A stretch of 64,000 nt of DNA from Erodium maritimum (lineage: Eukaryota; Streptophyta; Magnoliopsida; Geraniales; Geraniaceae), in the NCBI GenBank assembly GCA_963921825.1, contig OY997591.1, forward strand, positions 17,913,515 through 17,977,514. Direction: 5' to 3'. Below, one piece after another: positions 13,470 through 25,248 of this stretch. The translations under genes and the position numbers were made by a program. Under the pieces are notes generated by a model. It was not told where the DNA came from and ran no database searches. It was given only the letters and a program-made list of their open reading frames with translations. How positions within the stretch are numbered: the first letter of the stretch is position 1; each line of letters starts with the position of its first letter.

Positions 13470-14005
13470 ATGAAAGGTGTAGCCAAACGGAGAAATCGGA
13501 CATTGTTAGACAATGGTCCGTTTCATTATTAGTTGGACTGATCTCCCAATCTATTTCTGGGATTATGCTCTAGAGACGACCGCATTCATAGTGAATCGGG
13601 CTTCGACGAAGAGTGTGGAAGGGACACCATTTTAAAATGATATGGGATGATGCCCGCTTTGTCCTTCCTAAAGATTTGTGGTTGCGAGGCTTATGTGAAA
13701 CATTTGGTTTCGACTAAAGCTCGAACCAAGATCTGAGATATGCACCTTCGTGTGGTATCCCAAAGCAACAAGGGGATACTACTTCTACTATCCCAGTAAG
13801 AACATGGTGTTCATCGCATGGGGTGGGGTCTTTATGGAAAAGGAGTTTTGTTTCCAAAGACTTCATTGGGAGGACTGTGCATCTCGAAGAAATTCAGGAT
13901 GGTACAGATCTGTCTAAACCAATTGGCAACCCAGTAGAAAGAAGCCAGAGATTGTTGTAGAGTAAGAACCAATTCCTGTTACAATTCCGGAAGGTCCAAG
14001 GCGAT

Positions 14006-14986
14006 TTGAAAGGATCAATCTTCCACCTCCAAGATATGGTATCCGGAGGTGACAATGAAGTCATGGTGGATCACGATGATCCAGCCACCTTTCAGGAAGT
14101 CGTGGATGGGCCCAACTCCGAGTTATGGCTGGGAGCCATGAGGGAGGAAATGCAATCCATGTCGGACAACCGAGTCTGGGAACCGGTTGATCCCATCAAT
14201 GGTGTGAGGACCATCGGATGCAAATGGATCTTCAAGGTGAAGATGGACATGGACGGAAAACCTCTGACCTACAAAGCTCAACTGGTGGCGAAAGGTTATA
14301 GGCATGGATTGACTATGAGGAAACCTTCTCCTTAGTGGCTATGGTCAAAATCGATCCAAATTCTTCTTGACATAACTGCGTATCATAATTACGAGATATG
14401 GAAAGTGGATGTCAAAACCGCTTTCCTAAATGGAAATTTGACTGAGTACGTTTGTATGTCTCGGCCTAAAGGTTTTGACGATCCGAAGAATAAAGGAAAG
14501 ATTTATAAGTTATTGAAATCCATTCATGGATTGAAACGAACTTCTCGGAGTTGGATCCTTCGTTTTGATGAAGCTGTAATTGGATTTGGCTTAATCAAGA
14601 GCGAGGATGAATCTTGCGTTTATAAGAAGGCTAGTGGGAGCAAGATTACCTTTCTGGTTCTCATTGAAAATGACATCCCAACCTTGCACGAGACTAAAGA
14701 TTGGTTGAGGAAGTGTTTTTCAATAAAGGACTTAGGCGATGCTTCTTATATCTTAAGGATTAAGATATGTAGGGATCGCACCAAGAGGGTCTTGGATTTA
14801 AGTCAGGGAACCTATGTGAACAAGGCATTGAGTAGGTTCTTAATGCTCGATTCAAAGAAAGGACTCTTACCCACTAGTCATGACATTCATCTCAGCAAGA
14901 CTCAGTGTCCTAAGACACCTGATGAGCTGAAAAGGATGATGAGAATCCTATGCGCCTGGGGGCAGGATCGATCATATATGCCATGA
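14006..14986 (+). pseudogene. Copia reverse transcriptase region
   Basis: Segments ELWLGAMREEMQSM, GCKWIFKVKMDMDG, MDVKTAFLNGNLTEYVCM and IYKLLKSIHGLKRTSRSW are diagnostic of RVT_2, the Copia reverse transcriptase. This is a fossil and not functional. Confidence 0.9.
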
Positions 14987-15179
14987 CATGTATGAGACCA
15001 GACGTCTCGTAAGCCTTATGTTGTACCAGTAGACATCATTCTAACCCGAGGGAAAGATGATGCTGAACTAGTCGTCGAAGGATGAGTAGACGCTAGTTTT
15101 CCAAGACAAATCCAGATGACTTTAGAAGTCAATCAGGATATGTGTTTACGCTGAATGGCAGAGCTTTAGCTGGGAGAGC

Positions 15180-15423
15180 GTAAAGCAAGATATCATTGCC
15201 GAATCTACGACAGAGGCCAAGTACATGGATGCTGCAGAGGCAGCTAAGGAGGCTATGTGGATTTGGAAATTCATGACAGGGCTGGGTGTAATTAAAAACT
15301 CATCCAGCCCGGTGAATCCATCTTGCGACAACACAAGGGCCATTGCGCAAGCTAAAAGCCTAGATCGTATAACAAATCCAAACATGTACTGCGGCGTATC
15401 CACCTCATCAGATAAATACTGAA
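15180..15423 (+). pseudogene. Copia RNase H region
   Basis: AEAAKEAMWIWKFMTGLGV and a DNTRAIAQAK segment match the C-terminal RNase H of Copia polyproteins, just before the 3' LTR. Confidence 0.8.
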
Positions 15424-15560
15424 CTGAGGTGAAGTGAAGATAACCGATATTGCAACAGATGATAACATAGCAAACCCATTGACTAAGGCAGTGTCACTGC
15501 CTGAACATGTTAGACATGTAAAGTCGATGGGGACATATTGGAGTTTAGATTGGAACTAGG

Positions 15561-15573
15561 GCAAGTGGGAGAT
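15561..15573 (+). other. Polypurine tract of the Copia element
   Basis: The purine-rich GGGCAAGTGGGAGAT lies directly before the 3' LTR start TGTTAGTC. This is the usual plus-strand primer position. Confidence 0.75.
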
Positions 15574-17257
15574 TGTTAGTCTTAGTGCCCGTAGTTCAAT
15601 CCTAAATGTCCAAATATATATATCATCGTTAGCAATAAAATTAAGGGGCTTTATATTACTTATGTGTTGGAGTACTATAACGATGTGTGCTCTGATCTAT
15701 GCCCACCATGCGAATAGAACCATAGATCGAGATAGATCACACTCGATGGGTCCCTAGTCAACAAAGCTTCACTAGAAGCGACTAGTATGCAAGATGGCTC
15801 TTTATGGCTTACGTTCTGTTAGTCATTGGAATGGGATTCCGGAGTCTGATCATAGATATCATGTGGGACATGATATTGGACGACCCGCCCTGAATATGTA
15901 TAGATTAAGTCATGAACATATTCAGTGTTGTAGCTTGTCATGTATCCTTAGACCAAGGAGTCTTTGTGATCGCTATGTAGTCAACAACTGAGTTTGACCT
16001 TAGCCTAACGTTGTCCGTAACAGGGCTTCCATAACGGCCAGGATTGGCTTGGGGACGGGCTACATGAGTGACACGAAAGACGGCTAAGGGATTTATCCCT
16101 CATACTAAGGTATGGGAAAGATATCGGTTCTCGGCCGCTTGATCGAGAGTGACTGGAAGAATAGCATGGCCATGCACATGATACTGGGTATCATATTTTC
16201 AGTCATCTCACATATCAAGGAACGGTGATTGAGAATAATAAGGATGACGGCTCTATGCCTTATCTCAATCAGGATATCGGAGATAAAAGGATAATGACAG
16301 GGACGACGGAAAGGTTAGAATCGACAGGGTCGATTCGTTATGTAGTGTCAGGCAATACTAAAGTCTCGTTAGTTGCCACTTAAGTAGGATCAAGTAAAAT
16401 GGGATTTTACGTTGATCTATTGACATGCATAAACCTAAGGGTCACACCGGAGGATGAAACTCATTGACACATTTATGGAGAATGGACAAAAGGGAGTTGT
16501 CTCGGGACATGACCAAAACTGGATTTTGGGTCATGTGCCCGTAAGTGAATAGGACTTTACGGATCGAGACAAGGCTTGGAGTCTTGGGATTGATCGCGTC
16601 GGATAATGTTGGACATTTCCGGTATGGAAGGCATGAAGGCGATGAGCGAATCACGGGACCTCGTTGGAAATGGCCACGGGCCATGTTCCAAGAGGCCTAT
16701 GAAAGGCCCATGCAACCAAGGCCCATGGAACTAATTAATCAAGTCTTGATTAATTAGTACTAAGTAAGCAAGACAAGGATTAAGGTGTTGGTGATTCACC
16801 ACCTAACCCAATCTTGTCTTGCCATACTTTGTCCTATTTACACCTTACTTGACACCATACTTGTCCCATGCCTTTAGTTGGACAAGTATGGGTTTTGTTA
16901 TGTTTAAGTCATCTTTTTTCAACATAACAAAGACAAGACAAGAATAGGAAACACATTTTCTCTCCCTCTTCCATGGCCATTTCGGGTTTGGCTAGTTTCC
17001 TCCTCCATTTTTGTGTTCTTCAGTCCTCAAAGAGAAGAACTACGTGGCTTTGATTCCCATGTGGATACGTAGGCGTCTTGGAGACTCAAGCCAATCATTC
17101 GTTAACCGGTGTTCTTGTTTTGGTAAGAGATAGTGCTGAATTTTTCTCTTGTGAATCCATTCTTTGTTAGTTGTTTCATGGTTTTAATCGTCTCTTGGTT
17201 TTTATTGATTTTCCGCTGCGAGTTGGTTCATCTCCAACCCTACCTCGAGACCTAACA
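15574..17257 (+). repeat. 3' LTR of the Copia element
   Basis: This 1684-bp LTR runs from TGTTAGTCTTAGTGCCCG to ACCTAACA and mirrors the 5' LTR. Confidence 0.93.
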
Positions 17258-17454
17258 AAAGCCTCCTCCGCCGTGCTCGGGTCCAACGTCTAATATCACA
17301 AGTTAATACGAGAATAAGGCGTAATTAAAGAGAGGTTTAGAGAGAAAACATTCCCAATTAACCCCCCAAAGGGCTCGGTTTTAGGTAACCTTACCAATTT
17401 CTCGAAATTCACCGAAATGGGCCCAAAAGCCCCAAATCTGATCTGCCACGTTTC

Positions 17455-17620
17455 GGGTCACGGAGCCTTGATGGACTCCGTGACGGTTCGGGTCACGGAA
17501 CCGTGATGCTCCCCGTCAAGGGTGACGTCACGAAACCGTGACGTGTGCCGTCACAGCCTCCGTCACGGAGCTGTGACGCGCTCCGTCATGGTGCCCGTCA
17601 CGGATCCGTGACGGGTCTGA
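17455..17620. repeat. Palindromic CGTGACGG-type array in the outer LTR
   Basis: About a dozen degenerate copies of GTCACGG/CCGTGAC alternate in both orientations and give many potential hairpins. The same array occurs in the opposite orientation in the LTR at 31324 (32213-32395). Confidence 0.8.
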
Positions 17621-18076
17621 CTGTTCCGACCTTCTTCTTCCTCCAACTTCTTCTCCCCGAAATTAAACCCTCAAAACTCAATTTTTATCAACCAAAAACC
17701 TCCAAATCAGTCCCATAAACCTCAATACTTCAATACCTTAATGAATTTCATCAAAACAACACAAACCCATTGAGATTTCATCATCCAAACCTATTTTTAA
17801 TCACAAAATATCTACTTAAACCTCAAAAACTCAACATCCATGGAAACCCAACTAGCTCATGCATTTTTCTAGCAAACCCACAAATTAGATTTCAACAAAA
17901 ACGAATTTGGTTTGAAGATTTACCTTAGGAATGGAAAGGGGATGAAGAAGAACTAGTTTTGGAGGAGATTTGAGAAGAAAAACCACCAAAGGAGCTTCCT
18001 TTCTCCACTTTCTTCTTCTTCAAGCTAAGAACTCCTATTTTCTCTCTCTCCTTGTATGATTTTCGGCCACAATGTG

Positions 18077-21000
18077 TGTCACGCCCCAAATCCGGTTTTG
18101 GCCGGACTCGAGACGTGACCTGAAACAATTGAGATAAAAGTAGTAAAACTGTAATAACTCTTTTAAAGCTGAAAGCGAGTCCAAAATATTTCTCAATAAT
18201 TTAATCCAAAATTTCAAATATAGTGTCAAAACTTGACAAGTGAGATAAGGTAAATAAAGTTCAACGATGTGGACCAACACATCTCTAATACAACGCTCAA
18301 GACATCCGGAAGCTCCCGAGCCTCGAATTCCCCAGATCTCAAGTACACCTGTACACACAATAAATAAACAAATAGGGGTGAGCTTACGCTCAGTAGGGAA
18401 AATCGTAAACAACTTTAGCCTCCAAGTTTAATAATAAAACTACTTTAGTTCGATGCCACAAAAGTGCTTAAAACCCTTAGACCAAAAGATGTAATAAACA
18501 AATAAAAAGCAACGACAACAACAACGCATTCACAAGAACAACGATAACTTCCCAGAGAATAAATAGAGAACATTATATTAAAATAGAAAACCATCACAAC
18601 TGGGAACGAGTGCATACTATTAATCAATGAAATGTTATGGAATCGGTGTAATAAAATAGTATTGCTTTTCCAAAGATAACAGTAACTTAAAAGATTCCAT
18701 GGAAATACTATAAACGAATCTTGACTACTAAAATGGGAATAAATGATATCACGCCAACCACTCGCTTTCTCAAGCCTCCGATCCATGGATAGATTCTGGG
18801 ATCACATCGGTTCCCATATCCCGATCCACCAGAGTACCCATATCATATCAGATTTTCCCTCGGTCCAGAGGAGGCACATACATCGGGGCACCGGAAACCA
18901 TCCCATAGGGACGCTCATGTCGGGATTCTCGGAAATGCCTCCAAAGGACCATATGTCATAAGGAACCAAGGTAGTGCTCCCGTAGGACGCATACACTTGG
19001 GTGAAACCACAGTAACCATTTCTCACAGAGTAATCCATCCAACTGTCCCGTAAAGTCCATCTCCAGTAATCAATGCCCTCAGGCTCCAATAATCAATGCC
19101 ATGTAGGGTCCAATAACCAATGCCCTCAGGCTCCAATACTCAACCATTATCACGAAGAATCTGTAAAACTCCAACACTCAACCATTATCACGAAGAATCT
19201 GTCAAACTCCAACCACCACAACACCACCGGATTACCCCCCCTGGTGTAGTACCGAACCGAACAAGCAAACATCTCAAGAACAAGAATAAAGGAAACACAT
19301 TACAACACATCAACCAACCAATGCTTATCGAATCACACTTTCACTACAACACATCAAGGACATTCACTTAATCATCAATCCTGGAAGTATACACGTTCAT
19401 CAATACACACCACACGGAATTCAGGTCCACACTTACACTTACCGTCATACTTACCTGTCACGAAACATCGGTCCATCGATCACCTAATCGTACCGTTCGG
19501 CACAACCAGTCATACTCGATCATCCGTTCAAGCATTCGATCATTCAACATTCAATCAATCAACCAATCATGTAAACGTTCAATCAATCAAGCATACGATT
19601 TAGCTAGTTTCGTTAGACTCTTAACTTATTCAAATTAAGCAATCAAACATGTGATCCTAACACAACAACTAATCTGAGGGTTCATCACGGCCTCTCTACC
19701 AGTAAATCAATTCCCAAGTATTGAAAGCGGGTTACACTAGTTATTCTCATCCTAAGCATGCATTCTAGACGCTTCCGGTTATTAGTAATTGAAAGAGGAT
19801 TTTTCTAGTTATTCGCATCCTATATGCAATTCTAGGACCTTTCCGATTTTATTAACCTAATAGGCATACTAGTATTGAAATACTCGAGTAGTTTGGACTT
19901 TCCCTACCTTGTGGTCTTCCTCTAATAATACTCTACTGTAAAGTCGATTTGCCTCTTCTCCGTTCTTCACACGGGTTCCGGAGTGGTCTTCGTCTTCTCG
20001 GGCGGAGTCCGAGCTCTCGGGGGAAGTCCCATCTAATTTTAAAAGATAAAGGTCCAATAAGTTCCGGTATTTGTCCAAAGGTTCTTTGATTTGTCTAAAA
20101 TTGATTAATTGAACATTTAATTAACCTGATTTTAAAATTAATTTCCTTTCAAGTCGGGTTGACCCGGTTCCGAGCCTGAACCCGGTCTAGACCCGGTCCA
20201 GGGTCCAGACCCGATCCGGAGTCCAGTACTTATCCAGCTCTGGGCCTGGCCCAGGTCTTCGATGGTTGGCCCAAGACCGTATTGATCAATGCCCGGTCCC
20301 GGCCCACACTTCATGGCCCACACGAACTGGCCTGGGTTTTGCGAGTCTGCGATGAAGGGAGACGGTGGCGAGGGTTTGTCCCTCACCAGCGACGGCGGCG
20401 GCGTACGGTGGCAGAGAGCTCAGAGAGGGTAAACTAAGGCGGCGACGGCGTCCGAGAGCTCGGGACGACGAGGGGAGGCCGTCCGAGTGAACCCCGAGCC
20501 CCGCTGCATAAGATCTGGACCGGAAGAAGCTCACCGGTCGTTGGAGCTCAGATCTGGACTCGTGAGCTCCGGCCGTGATGTTCCAAATGAGCTCGGTCCA
20601 AATCGAGCCTGTACCCACGCGATTCTCAGGCATAAAACCACGGGGACGACGAATCAGGCCGGTTTGGAGCCTCACCGTCACTGATTGTCACCCGTTGTAG
20701 GCTCAGCTGAAGAGGGGCGGCGACGCTTGCTTCGTTTTAGCGAGGAAAGGAGGAGGGAGAGTTCTGGGTTGGGCTTTTGGTCAAGGTGGGAGCAGAAGAA
20801 GGGAAAGAAGAAGCAGAAGAGTGGTAGAGGTGGACGGGGGTGGTAAACGGCGGCGCTGGTACTCGGGTTCGCGACGAAGATGAGATGCGAGAGAGAGAAG
20901 AGCGAAGGGAGAGTTCGAGAGGGAGGAGAGAAAGCGGAGACGGTGAACAATGACCTTGGCTAGGGTTTGGTAGCGTTTTGACGCAACCTGAAAGTGGGCC

Positions 21001-21177
21001 TTGAATGGTTCGGGCTTGGTCTCGCCCGTAGTGGGCCTGGCCCAACCTTCAGTCCAGTTCAGACAACATCCTTTTTCTTTTTTGATTTTTTTCTCTTTTC
21101 AAAACATCTGTTGCAAATCTCTACCCCACGTTTCAACTTCCAAAAAATTTACCCTTGTGAATGTGTGGGGTTTTACA
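18077..21177 (-). mobile_element. Nested solo LTR B
   Basis: This 3101-bp LTR starts TGTCACGCCCC and ends GGGGTTTTACA. A perfect 5-bp duplication ATGTG flanks it (18072-18076, 21178-21182). It carries the family stem-loop (TGAGC-TTAC-GCTCA) at 18379-18392, so it is the same family with a different loop. A GC-rich block (20150-20960) recalls LTR A. No internal region remains. Confidence 0.87.
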
Positions 21178-21619
21178 ATGTGAAATGTGGGCTGAAATGC
21201 TCTCCAAATTGCCTTAAAACCTAAGCTAGAAAAGTCTAGATTGCCTCTTTAAGTCCCTTCCTTCTCCTTGGCTCAAGTGAGGGCAAATGGGTCTTTCTAG
21301 ACCCATTTCTTCTCCTCCAAGCCATCATGGACACATGTCCATGTGGGGTCCACGTCTATCCAAAATATCTCAGCCTATTTAAATTAATTCCTTAAGACCC
21401 TTGATTTGACCGAAATTGACCCCGGGTTGACTTTTTCGTAAAAACAGTCGTTTGAAAGGAAACGACCCAACTAAGCTAACCGTAACGACGGCTAAGCTTT
21501 TTGGGTCCCGGAAAGGTCCCGAATGACTCTCAGACTCATTGGTTGACTTTTCCGGCGGAAAGTCAACTTTCGCCAAAAATCATCGGTTCGACCGGGATCG
21601 ACCCGGGGCGGTTCTTACA

Positions 21620-22063
21620 ATCTCGAACCATGAAAAAATGGTTGTCTAGTCTTAAGCTTCTAGATTATCTCAAATTAATAGACTATGCATAGTATAAAAA
21701 CACCTTGTTCCCAAAAGAACAAAGGGTAATGTCATTCAAGCCCCAAAACGCTTGGTAGACCAGTTATTCTTGGCCACAACCAAGATACTCGCTAGAGCTA
21801 TATGTCTTAGTCCATCTATTATCCATTCTTTCACCATCACTTAACTCTGTTTTTCTGCAAACCTGTTAACAAGAACCCATATTTTCTTCTGCTTCGGAGG
21901 CCTGATAACCTTCTTCTTTTCTGGCCATGCCCTAGCCACAAGTAGTTTAAAACCATAAGAACATGAGTTGTGTAAAGTTTTAACTATCGTAGGCTTTACC
22001 CGTGTCTAATTTGATGGCCATATATCCCACCGCCCCATGCATCTTATTCTTTAGGTAGTGGAT
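21620..22063. other. Unassigned spacer
   Basis: About 440 bp separate the LTR nest from the next LTR. I recognise no gene, RNA or repeat in it. Confidence 0.5.
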
Positions 22064-23560
22064 TGTAAGAACCGCCCCGATCGATTCCGGTCGAACCGGT
22101 GACTTTGGACGAAGTTTGACTTTTGGCCGGAAAAGTCAACCGAAGACTCAGGAAGTCATTCGGGACATTTCCGGGGCCCAAAAAGCTTAGCTGTCATCAC
22201 GGTTAGCTTAGTTGGGCCATTTCCTTCAGTTTGACTGTAATATTGGTTAGGTCAAATTTCGGTCAAACTTGGACTTTATATCGGTTAATTTCCGATAAAA
22301 TCTCGGAAAGATGGAAATTATTCAAGTGGAAGTGACCCCACTTGAAACTTGTCATAATTGGCTTGGAGGGTGAAAAAGGAGCTTCAAATGACTCTTATAC
22401 CCTCCTAACTTACCTTTAAAGGGATATGACCTTAAGTGCTTTTCGGTATTTGTACAAAAATAGGTCATTTAAAGAAACATGAGCACACAAATCAGCTCAC
22501 TCACTAGTGTTGCAGCCGAAAATCACAAGGAGAGAGAGAGGGGAGAGCTCATTTCTTGAGGAAGAAGAAAGTGAAGAAAGCTTGGATTTTGGAGCTAGTT
22601 TGTAGTCCTTTTGCCTCCATTTTCCTTCCATCTTCTTCATCTCCCAATTCTAGAGGTATGGATGCTCTTAACTCTCCATTTCATCCACTTTCAATCTTTG
22701 GGTTTTGTGGGTTTTTGGTTCAAAGTTGAAGAACTAGCTTTGTGGTTGTTGCTTGGAGAAGAAGTAATGAAGTAGGATGTTTGGATTGTATTTTGGTTGA
22801 AGTTTTGATGAACCCATTGAGGGTGTTGATGTTGGGTAACTTTGGATGAACATTTTGGAGTTGAGAGGACTTGGAAATGGGGGTTTTATGGTGATTTTCG
22901 TGAAACTCGAGTTGGGGAAGAAAAGAGGAGGAACTGGTCAGGTTTGATACGGAACGGGGTATGGAGAGTGCCACATTCCGGCCCCTCTGAGTGGCACGGA
23001 ATGGGCCACATTCCGTCCCATTGAGTGGCACGGAATGGGTCACATTCCGGCCCATTGAGTGGCACGGAATGGGTCACATTCCGGCCCTTTGAGTGGCACG
23101 GAATGGGTCACATTCCGGCCCTCTGAGTGGTATGGAATGGGTAACCAGTTAGGAGGTCTAAGTCGTGTACTCAGTGATGCAAGTTAAAGACATTAATGCA
23201 TAGAGTGAGAACGACTCGAGTCTTATTGATTTCAATGGTTGTTTAAATTTAAATCTTTTGTTTACAATGGTTACATCGCTTGAGTGATATCCTTACCCTA
23301 TGGACTGTAATGTACAGTGATCGGGGAAACCAAATGGTTGAGATCGGTATTGGGTTAACAAGCAATGATGGAACCGTATTGTATATTGTTGAGTAAATTA
23401 TTTGTTAAGTGCGTTACCACCGTGTTGGTCGTTTCATGTTGTTAAGGTTGAAGGGTTGATTGATTGAGGTATTGATGAGGTGGAAGATTGGAGTTATTGG
23501 AGTGTTACCTGTTGGAGTGGTGTTGAACGAAGGGTGAATTTATGGAAGGCTTGGATTGTT
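22064..23560 (+). mobile_element. Truncated LTR of the same family, plus orientation
   Basis: It begins TGTAAGAACCGCCCCG, matching the sense-strand start of the LTRs at 31324 and 50249. It continues through GTTAGCTTAGTTGGGCC and the block GCAGCCGAAAATCACAAGGA. After a 34-bp tandem array, similarity fades and the conserved 3' terminus is missing. The right edge, near the LINE fragment, is approximate. Confidence 0.65.
22957..23150. repeat. 34-bp tandem repeat with palindromic core
   Basis: Units begin GTGGCACGGAATGGGTCACA at 22991, 23025, 23059, 23093 and (diverged) 23127, an exact 34-bp period. GGAAT...ATTCC makes each unit partly self-complementary. A partial unit precedes them. It occupies the LTR position where other copies carry CGTGACGG arrays. 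Confidence 0.9.
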
Positions 23561-23609
23561 AAAATTTTGAAATTGTTTGAGAATTGACTCGATTATGATA
23601 TTGAGAATC

Positions 23610-24640
23610 GTTTATGGAATCAAGTTTGAAAAGATGATCCGATTGGGATAACTTTTGAAAAGAGTAGGACTCGAGTATTCTTGCACCCTCTTTGATTGTG
23701 TGTGTACTTGAAAAGAGTAGTACTCGAGCCTGGTTCGCACTCGATCTTCTACTGTTCGTCCCCTGAACCAAGTGAATTGATGACCAGTCAGGGGAACATC
23801 TACTAGGTTTAGTTCATCCAGTACATCCTGGAAATCATCTATTAGACGTTGTGGGTACGACCCCCCACCTTTAGTTTCTCTGTGTCCTAGTATGGCGTTA
23901 AAGTCCCTAATAAGAACCAAATTTGGTTGTGCCTGTTGATGAAGCCTACGGAGTAAATCCCAAGTGTGATACCGCTAATCCCTACGAGCTTCTCCATAGA
24001 TGCCCGTAACTCGGAGGTTCGCATATCCCAGCGTCGATACTTCTGATTCAATAAAATGGTCATCCCACTCTCGTATACCCACATCAACTCCCTGTACCCA
24101 TAAGAGGGCTAGCCCACGTCCCGTGTCAGAGGCTGGGACTGTAATGTGGTCATGGAAGCCATTGATCGAGCTAATAATCGAACATCCTGATCAGAAGCAA
24201 TCATCTCCGATAGGAACACAAGATAAGAGTTATGCGTACGGAGCAATTGACGAAGGTACTGCTTATGGGGTTCTGTCCCCAATCCTCGACAATTCCACAA
24301 GATCATACGGAAGTCCGGAGAAGGGGGCATATCTCCAGGTTCGTGACCCGACCCCGGGTCATCTCGTCTCCGACATTGGGCATTCGTCTGATTCGCTGTA
24401 GGGGTGGAGACAGGCGGAGAAATCTGTCTCGAAGTAGGTGTAGAGAGATCAATCGGAGGTGGGGTTGAACTGGTAGAGGGTCGAGTGGAAACCCATTGAC
24501 TACTTTGCTGAGCCATAGACCATGACTGAGGATCAGCCGAAGAGTGAGGGGGGGAGGGGTGGAGAGTAGTCAGACAGAGGCCGGAAGCCAGGAGCGACGA
24601 CGGCTATGCGCCTTTACCATAGGCACGAAAACCCTATCAA
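23610..24640 (-). pseudogene. LINE ORF2 endonuclease fragment
   Basis: Reading on minus, MILWNCRGLGTEPHKQYLRQ (around 24320) is the start of the apurinic-like endonuclease of plant L1-type LINEs. Downstream are a segment with DFNAILGHRETKGGG and one with LTGHQFTWFRGRT, the usual later endonuclease motifs. Frames shift at least twice between them and the reverse transcriptase is absent, so this is a truncated dead copy. A proline/serine-rich stretch (MAQQSSQWVSTRPSTSSTPP, around 24510) precedes the endonuclease. Confidence 0.85.
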
Positions 24641-24958
24641 AGAGAGACATTCCTGTTTGATTTAATTATTTTAATGGGATATTTACAATAAAAATGATTA
24701 TTTCAATGGTTGTTAAAACAATTCATTCTTTTTTTTCTTCTGAAAATGGATTATGAAAATACTTTAATTTTAATCTAAGAACATTAGTGTAGTACAATAT
24801 TATGAATGAACACGTGCACGTCACTAAACCTTGCAAGATGAATCAAAGGGCTTTGTATATGGAATAGGTTGTACAGAAGTAGCATGATATTGCAGGTACC
24901 AGATTGGGCTTCCCTTTATTACCATTTTTCCCAATACCCTGTAACTTTTGAACACAAG
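24641..24958. other. AT-rich upstream region of CYCB1
   Basis: About 320 bp lie between the LINE fragment and the cyclin core promoter. No gene is seen; it probably contains distal promoter sequence. Confidence 0.4.
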
Positions 24959-24968
24959 CCCAACGGCT
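24959..24968 (+). promoter_or_regulatory. MSA (mitosis-specific activator) element of CYCB1
   Basis: CCCAACGGCT fits the plant MSA consensus YCYAACGGYY at every position. MSA sites bind three-repeat MYB (MYB3R) factors and drive G2/M expression of B-type cyclins. A second inverted copy with one mismatch is at 25039-25048. Confidence 0.75.
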
Positions 24969-24973
24969 ATAAA
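24968..24973 (+). promoter_or_regulatory. TATA box of CYCB1
   Basis: TATAAA directly abuts the MSA element, about 280 bp before the ATG. It would place transcription start near 25000. Confidence 0.6.
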
Positions 24974-25248
24974 GTGCGAACTCTATCTGCGCCGTCGGAT
25001 TGACTCGAGATCTCACGGTCTACAATCAAAATCAATAAGACCGTTGTGCGAGAATCGTTGCTTCGACACCTTTAAAAACAGCCTCCTTTTCAATCCTTCC
25101 ATCTCCGATTTGTCACAATCCATCGAGGGAGAGAGCGAGAGCGTGAGGGCTTGAGGAGGAAGACCCAGAAGTCTCCGATAGTTCGTGGTATCGTCGTCGT
25201 TCTCTGAAGATTTGGCAAGTTTTTCTTTAGCGAATCAAAGAATCTATA

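Larger units (their letters stand above)
8803..17257 (+). mobile_element. Full-length Ty1-Copia retrotransposon, broken (Angela-like by size)
   Basis: The element is 8455 bp, with LTRs at 8803-10490 and 15574-17257, primer site TGGTATCAGAGCC at 10492-10504, and a purine-rich tract before the 3' LTR. A perfect 5-bp duplication AAAGC flanks it (8798-8802, 17258-17262). Gag, integrase, reverse transcriptase and RNase H segments appear in Copia order. The coding region has many breaks (of order ten or more) and is not functional. By eye the LTRs differ at about two dozen sites in 1.69 kb (1-2 percent), implying insertion within roughly the last one to two million years at usual plant rates. Long LTRs and total size suggest the Angela/Tork group (inference). 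A solo LTR of the same family lies at 46482-48169. Confidence 0.93.
2887..21619 (-). mobile_element. Composite LTR retrotransposon (deleted, LARD-like) carrying three nested insertions
   Basis: The outer element starts TGTCACGCCCC and ends GGGGCGGTTCTTACA. Flanks ACCTC (2882-2886) and ATCTC (21620-21624) agree at 4 of 5 bases and look like an aged target duplication. A Met-tRNA-like primer site just left of 7445, read on minus, sets the orientation: 5' LTR on the right, 3' LTR on the left. Subtracting the three insertions leaves about 4.75 kb, consisting of a partial 3' LTR, a short non-coding leader and a 2.6-kb 5' LTR. There is no recognisable gag or pol. The LTR ends resemble those of Gypsy-type elements, but with no protein domain the clade is inference. 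It is a broken fossil, the oldest layer of the nest. Confidence 0.8.
7445..21619 (-). repeat. 5' LTR of the outer element, split by a Copia element and solo LTR B
   Basis: Pieces 7445-8802, 17263-18076 and 21183-21619 together form about 2.6 kb of LTR ending GGTTCTTACA. The first piece duplicates the LTR at 2887, including the TGAGC-TTTC-GCTCA stem-loop at 7719-7732. The middle piece has a palindromic CGTGACGG-type array. The last piece has the block near CATGGACACATGTCCATG that recurs in the LTR at 31324. Confidence 0.75.

Noticed and set aside
20286-21045. Overlapping 102- and 131-codon frames on minus
   Set aside because: They sit in the GC-rich block of solo LTR B and have no recognisable features.
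22720-23055. 111-codon repetitive frame on minus
   Set aside because: It is created by the 34-bp tandem repeat; 34 is not a multiple of three, and the repeat phrases just change frame.
22991-23126. Evenly spaced 34-bp repeats resembling a CRISPR array
   Set aside because: The units are directly abutting with no unique spacers, inside a plant LTR.
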